Assembly: GCF_008035925.1 (NCBI RefSeq)
Contig: NZ_CP036264.1
Span: 9,644,123 to 9,708,122, forward strand
Reading direction: 5' to 3'
DNA: 64,000 nt
Source: Stieleria maiorica
Lineage (GTDB): Bacteria > Planctomycetota > Planctomycetia > Pirellulales > Pirellulaceae
A model generated the notes under the pieces. The model saw nothing but the letters and a program-made list of their open reading frames with translations, was not told the origin of the DNA and searched no databases. Below are positions 60,304-64,000 of the stretch, piece by piece; the first letter of the stretch is position 1, and every line of letters begins with the position of its first letter. The position numbers and the translations under genes are program-made.

Positions 60304-60713
60304 GGTGTTTTCGGTTTTGACAAGAGATGGTTGATCTGACTGGCCGCGATCGAGGTAAGCTGTCTCATCGCTAATGACGCGATCGCTCCGGTAACGCCTC
60401 CGACGAACCCCCGTTTAACGGTTGGCGGCGATGCGGTCTGGGTGTCGGCCGCTGAGCAATTGCAGTGGCCGATTGCGGAACCACGCCCACCGCCTTCCCC
60501 GCCGGAGTGCTTTTTCGGGACCAGCAAGTAGCCGATCCCGACCGCGACCGCGAGGACCGGCAACGGGTGCCGTGCCAAGTGGTACTTCCAGTCCGACAAC
60601 TGGCGGACTCGCCGCCGCGCGTCGTCGACGTCATACGGCAATTCCGTCCGGATCTCCGACATCCGCTGCTTGATCGCCTCGGCTTGCTTCCGCGTTGCAA
60701 GGGTATTGGCCAT
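60300..60713 (-). CDS. Small envelope protein with DUF3618/YqjD-like features
   Basis: 137 residues. The N-terminal helix (ATRKQAEAIKQRMSEIRTELPYDVDDARRRVRQLSDWKYH) is followed by a transmembrane segment (HPLPVLAVAVGIGYLLVPKK), a Gly/Ser linker and a second, weaker amphipathic helix (GAIASLAMRQLTSIAASQIN). It starts two bases after the upstream stop. Overlaps the next gene by ATGA. Role inferred from neighbours: envelope or stress. Confidence 0.68.
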   Translation of the reverse strand: MANTLATRKQAEAIKQRMSEIRTELPYDVDDARRRVRQLSDWKYHLARHPLPVLAVAVGIGYLLVPKKHSGGEGGGRGSAIGHCNCSAADTQTASPPTVKRGFVGGVTGAIASLAMRQLTSIAASQINHLLSKPKTP

Positions 60714-60715
60714 GA

Positions 60716-61147
60716 CTATTTCTTGTTTCCCATGAAGAACAGGGCGCCCGCCGCGATGCCAAGTCCGAAGGCGATCGCCAGTGATTCGGCGGGTCGACTT
60801 CGCACGGTTTCGGCAACCTTTGCGGTGTAGTCGCCCGACTGGGTTGCCAACCTGCGATAGTGATCCCGGGCGTATGCTGCGGCGTCGGCCGCGACGGCCT
60901 GCGCTGCATCGGCGTAGTGCTGCACGGTATCAGCGGCTTGATCGGTGAAGCTCCCATGGAGCACATTTTCGAGGAAGGATTCGACTTCATTCCGCGTTGC
61001 GCCCGTTTTCTGTTGGACCACGCCGACAAGTTGGTCGGCCGACCCTTCGGCACGACGGAAATCGTCTTCGGTAAGTTGTCCCCAATGCTCCTTCAATCGT
61101 CCTTTGACTTCGTTCCATTGCCCTCTAAGTTCTTGTCGGTCAACCAT
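60716..61147 (-). CDS. CsbD-like stress protein with membrane-anchor tail
   Basis: 143 residues from the ATG at 61147, which has GGAGG eight bases upstream. The N-terminal ~60 residues are CsbD-like ([24 protein letters not shown], then [15 protein letters not shown]). A helical middle and a C-terminal glycine-spaced helix ([22 protein letters not shown]) follow. CsbD proteins are induced by general stress in many bacteria. First gene of the five-gene run, so its promoter should lie in 61148-61460. Confidence 0.78.
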   Translation of the reverse strand: MVDRQELRGQWNEVKGRLKEHWGQLTEDDFRRAEGSADQLVGVVQQKTGATRNEVESFLENVLHGSFTDQAADTVQHYADAAQAVAADAAAYARDHYRRLATQSGDYTAKVAETVRSRPAESLAIAFGLGIAAGALFFMGNKK

Positions 61148-61463
61148 TGAGTTGTCCTCCGTTGATGTAAAGTTCGTGTTCCCGATCACGGGACTCCGCC
61201 TTCAGGCGACGCATATCGCGGGCCAAAGCGGAACGGAGGAGTGAATTCCGGGTCAGTGAGGTGGAATCAGACGAGCGAGTGGAGTGGCGGAGCGCAGCTT
61301 GGGCGATAATCGTCCAGGCGACAGCTGGTCCGTTGTCCCCAGATCGGCCGCATCCCAATCGGAACGCGGTTTGCGTCCCGCTGCGTTTCGAGCCGATGCC
61401 TCATGAGGACAGGCCGCATTCCGGATCCTTTCCCATTTCCCCCGTTCCGAATGGCATGGGCTC

Positions 61464-61605
61464 AAGCCAATACACTGAGCCGTAGGCGCTAGCCCCGGGC
61501 CTTACCGCTTAAGCCAATACGCTGAGCCGACGGCGCTAGCCCCGGGCCTTGCCGCCGAGTTAAAGGCGTATCAACGCCAGCGGCTAGCGCCGTCGGCTCA
61601 CTAAG
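61464..61605. repeat. 47-bp tandem repeat with an inverted third copy
   Basis: Units at 61464 and 61511 share AAGCCAATAC, CTGAGCCG, GGCGCTAGCCCCGGGCCTT. A partial inverted copy at about 61579-61598 (GGCTAGCGCCGTCGGCTCA) can pair with TGAGCCGACGGCGCTAGCC at 61523-61541. Non-coding, between the divergent CsbD-like operon and the DUF2254 gene. Confidence 0.75.
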
Positions 61606-61753
61606 CCCGTGCCATTCGTCCCCATTCCCTTTTTTCTCAGTCGATTATGCGATTGTTCCACCGCCACCTGACGACTCGCATCAGCATGCAAATCGGGTGC
61701 GATCCCAGCGCGGCCGATCGTGGTCCGGCGTCCACCCAAGCGAGCCTGGTCCG

Positions 61754-63004
61754 ATGAGGGCTTACCTACAGCAACTCGTTTACCGCATCCAGGGCAGCTA
61801 TTGGTTCATCCCGTCGTTGATGGTAATCGCAGCGTTTGTCTTGTCGCAGGGCGCCATTTGGGTGGACCGTGCGATCGGCAATGAATGGACCAAGGAATTC
61901 TGGTTCACTTCGATGAACCAGCCCGATGGTGCGCGAGCTTTTCTCGCGACGGTCGCCGGTTCGATGATCACGGTCGCCGGCGTCACGTTCTCGTTGACTA
62001 TCCTGGCCGTGTCGCACGCCACGAGCCACTTCGGCCCCCGATTGCTAGACAACTTCATGCGTGATCGTGGTAACCAGATCACGCTAGGGACGTTTGTCGC
62101 GACGTTTCTGTATTGCTTGTTAGTGCTTCGCGTCATCCGCGGGAATTGGGAATCCACGGCCATGGGCGTGACGATGGAAGCCTTTGTGCCTCAGTTCGCC
62201 CTGATCATCGCGTTGGTTTTGACCATCGCCAGCGTGGCCGAACTGATCTATTTCATTCACCATGTTCCCGACAGCATTCACATCTCGACGGTACTGCAGC
62301 GGCTGGCGACAGACATGACGGCGAAGTTCGACGAGCTGTATCCCGAAACACTCGGCGACCCCTTTGCCGTGAAGTCGAAGCAGCCCGAACCGGAGTTTGA
62401 TTTTCGGCACCGGGTCCAGGCGACGCGCAGCGGTTACTTGCAAGGTGTCGACGATACCGAGTTGTTGGCATTTGCCAGAGCCAACGCGACCGCGGTGCGA
62501 TTGCTGCGACGGCCGGGTGATTTCATTCGCGAAAACGAAGTCATCGCGGAGGTCGCCGCGCTGGAGGATTGGTCTGACGATCACGCCGACCAGGTCCGTC
62601 ACGGAGTCACCATCGGGTCGATTCGGACACCGACGCAGGACGTGTTCTTTGTCTTGAATCGATTCGTCGAAGTCGCGACCCGGGCACTTTCACCAGGCGT
62701 GAACGACCCGTTTACCGCCATGCAGTGTATCGATTGGCTGTCCGTCGGACTGGTCAAGCTCGCCGAGCGAAAGATTCCTTCCTCCCATCGCACCGATTGC
62801 GACGGAAACGTCAGGATCATCACGACCGAAGTGACTCATTCCGATTTCGTCGAATCGATGTTGTCGCAATTGGTCCCGTACGTGAAGCGGGATCGGAACG
62901 TCACTCGCTACTTCGTTTCTTCACTGCAAAAGGTGACTGCGATCTCCAAGAACGAATCCCTGAACGATCTGATCGGCGATCAGATCGAGCATCTTCAACA
63001 GTAG
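61754..63004 (+). CDS. DUF2254 family membrane protein
   Basis: 416 residues from ATG 61754; an upstream in-frame GTG at 61697 only adds a polar extension. Four transmembrane helices lie in the first ~190 residues (FIPSLMVIAAFVLSQGAIWV, AGSMITVAGVTFSLTILAV, QITLGTFVATFLYCLLVLRV, QFALIIALVLTIASVAELIYF). The C-terminal ~220 residues are soluble and include TRSGYLQGVDDTELLAFARAN and TRALSPGVNDPFTAMQCIDWL, typical of DUF2254. Function unknown. Same strand as the MscS gene, 15 bp upstream of it. Confidence 0.82.
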   Translation: MRAYLQQLVYRIQGSYWFIPSLMVIAAFVLSQGAIWVDRAIGNEWTKEFWFTSMNQPDGARAFLATVAGSMITVAGVTFSLTILAVSHATSHFGPRLLDNFMRDRGNQITLGTFVATFLYCLLVLRVIRGNWESTAMGVTMEAFVPQFALIIALVLTIASVAELIYFIHHVPDSIHISTVLQRLATDMTAKFDELYPETLGDPFAVKSKQPEPEFDFRHRVQATRSGYLQGVDDTELLAFARANATAVRLLRRPGDFIRENEVIAEVAALEDWSDDHADQVRHGVTIGSIRTPTQDVFFVLNRFVEVATRALSPGVNDPFTAMQCIDWLSVGLVKLAERKIPSSHRTDCDGNVRIITTEVTHSDFVESMLSQLVPYVKRDRNVTRYFVSSLQKVTAISKNESLNDLIGDQIEHLQQ

Positions 63005-63019
63005 ACCTTTACCGAAATC

Positions 63020-64000
63020 ATGTCACGACTTCCATTCTCACTGCTATTTTTCGCACTCGTTCTGGCGTCGCCCGGACTTCCGTCGCTCGGACTTCCTTCG
63101 TTCGCCGTCGCCCAGGATCCGTTTGCTGCCGCTCAAGAGGTTGACGTCCCAGAGGAAGGTGGCGATGCCAATGAGCCCGCTGAGACCGTTTCGGTGCAGG
63201 ACGTGACGGACGATGCGGCGATCCGAGAACGTCTGGTTAGGATCTATGAGTCGGCTGAAAAGGCGGGTTGGTTGTCCGAGGCGGAGGTGGTGCTCGACAG
63301 CGGTATCGTGACGCTAAAAGGACAGTCTGACACCGAGGAGCACCGCGAGTGGGCGGCCAACGTCGCCCGCAAAACGGAAGATGTGGTGGCGGTGATCAAT
63401 GAATTGACCGTCGATCACCAAGTCGATTTGGAATCAACCAGCGATGTGGTCGCAGACTCGCTCAATACACTGTGGACTGATTTCCTGGCTCGATCGCCGC
63501 TGCTGTTGGCGGCGTTGGTCATCCTGGTGCTCACCAGTCTGGCTGCCAAGGGAGTCGGCTGGGGCGTTCATCGCCTGTTGGATCAGCGTGGGATGCGAGC
63601 CAGTTTAAAAGACCTGATTTACCAGATCACTGCGATCCTGATATGGATCGTCGGCTTTTTGGTTGCCACCGTGGTCGCGTTTCCCGGGATGACACCGTCC
63701 AAAGCCTTGACGGTTCTGGGGCTCGGTTCGGTCGCCATCGGATTCGCGTTTAAAGACATCTTTGAAAACTTCTTTGCCGGAATTCTGATTCTGTGGCGGT
63801 ACCCGTTTGACCGTGGCGACTACATCACTTGCGGCGACCTGACCGGCGAAGTGAAAGAGATCACGATCCGCAACACGATGATTCGGAAACTCGACGGAGA
63901 ACTGGCCGTCATTCCCAACGCCACACTCTTTAAAAACAATGTCGACGTGCTGACCAGCCAGCCGCAACGCCGCGTCCGGATCATCTGTGGTGTGGCGTAC
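63020..64000 (+). CDS. MscS-type mechanosensitive channel with BON domain (partial, runs off right edge)
   Basis: 327 residues visible from ATG 63020. Signal peptide (LPFSLLFFALVLASPGLP), then a BON domain (about 70-135, VVLDSGIVTLKGQSDTEEHREWAANVARKTEDVVAVINELTV), a transmembrane helix (LLLAALVILVLTSLAAKGVG), and the MscS pore region (ALTVLGLGSVAIGFAFKDIFENFFAGILIL) with the beta domain (RGDYITCGDLTGEVKEITIRNT, VIPNATLFKN). It relieves osmotic pressure. BON domains bind phospholipid or surfaces, an unusual partner for MscS. It follows the DUF2254 gene closely, suggesting cotranscription. Confidence 0.9.
   Translation, partial: MSRLPFSLLFFALVLASPGLPSLGLPSFAVAQDPFAAAQEVDVPEEGGDANEPAETVSVQDVTDDAAIRERLVRIYESAEKAGWLSEAEVVLDSGIVTLKGQSDTEEHREWAANVARKTEDVVAVINELTVDHQVDLESTSDVVADSLNTLWTDFLARSPLLLAALVILVLTSLAAKGVGWGVHRLLDQRGMRASLKDLIYQITAILIWIVGFLVATVVAFPGMTPSKALTVLGLGSVAIGFAFKDIFENFFAGILILWRYPFDRGDYITCGDLTGEVKEITIRNTMIRKLDGELAVIPNATLFKNNVDVLTSQPQRRVRIICGVAY

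Noticed and set aside
61464-61605. Small CRISPR or tandem protein-coding repeat
   Set aside because: Only two direct units and one inverted partial copy, with no open frame or spacer pattern.

Overview
The window looks like chromosomal DNA of a marine planctomycete of the Pirellulales (Rhodopirellula/Rubripirellula type). This is inferred from gene families rather than a marker gene. The evidence is paired PSCyt1/DUF1549/DUF1553 and Tat-exported DUF1501 proteins, an ECF sigma factor with a FecR-like protein, a formylglycine sulfatase, a PEP-CTERM protein, a giant surface protein with a LEPR-XLL-like N-terminus, and many palindromic intergenic repeats. Base composition is moderately GC-rich. 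No rRNA, tRNA or CRISPR was recognised.

Layout. 1-8129: the 5' part of a giant minus-strand surface protein (delta-60 repeats, then FG-GAP repeats, then Calx-beta domains; the last seven form a 306-bp tandem DNA repeat running off the left edge). 8466-13961: an eight-haem cytochrome c and a sodium-pumping decarboxylase operon (oadG-oadB-oadA order). 14107-20617: a six-gene operon holding the ligase-associated DNA-repair set (exonuclease, ATP-dependent ligase, DEXH helicase, PdeM phosphoesterase), led by two small unrecognised proteins that are translationally coupled to it. A photolyase-family gene is divergently transcribed from the same 286-bp intergenic region. 22535-28678: a PEP-CTERM trypsin-like protease, a membrane WD40-like protein, a Na/Ca-exchanger-family protein, a methyltransferase and a sulfatase. 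28897-43708: an operon-like run of ECF sigma, FecR, PSCyt/DUF1553, DUF1501, a second PSCyt/DUF1553 and a second DUF1501, joined by short overlaps, followed by a beta-helix protein.

43709-52491 is a gene-poor accessory stretch. It holds a complete 1560-bp IS4-family element with 17-bp perfect terminal repeats and a 10-bp target duplication, an IS91-type transposase remnant, five small unrecognised or zinc-ribbon genes, and several families of dispersed, mostly palindromic repeats. 52492-56971 is a phosphorelay: a hybrid histidine kinase whose membrane sensor keeps the residue spacing of the plant ethylene/copper-binding domain, an NtrC-type sigma-54 activator and an HPt protein. 57641-64000 holds a GH32/43-like five-bladed propeller protein, a coupled operon of five small envelope/stress proteins (CsbD-like, DUF883-like, holin-like), a DUF2254 membrane protein and the start of an MscS channel with a BON domain.

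The strongest leads are the ethylene-receptor-like phosphorelay, the two small proteins coupled to the ligase-associated repair operon beside a photolyase, and the repeat-bounded small-gene region around the insertion sequence.
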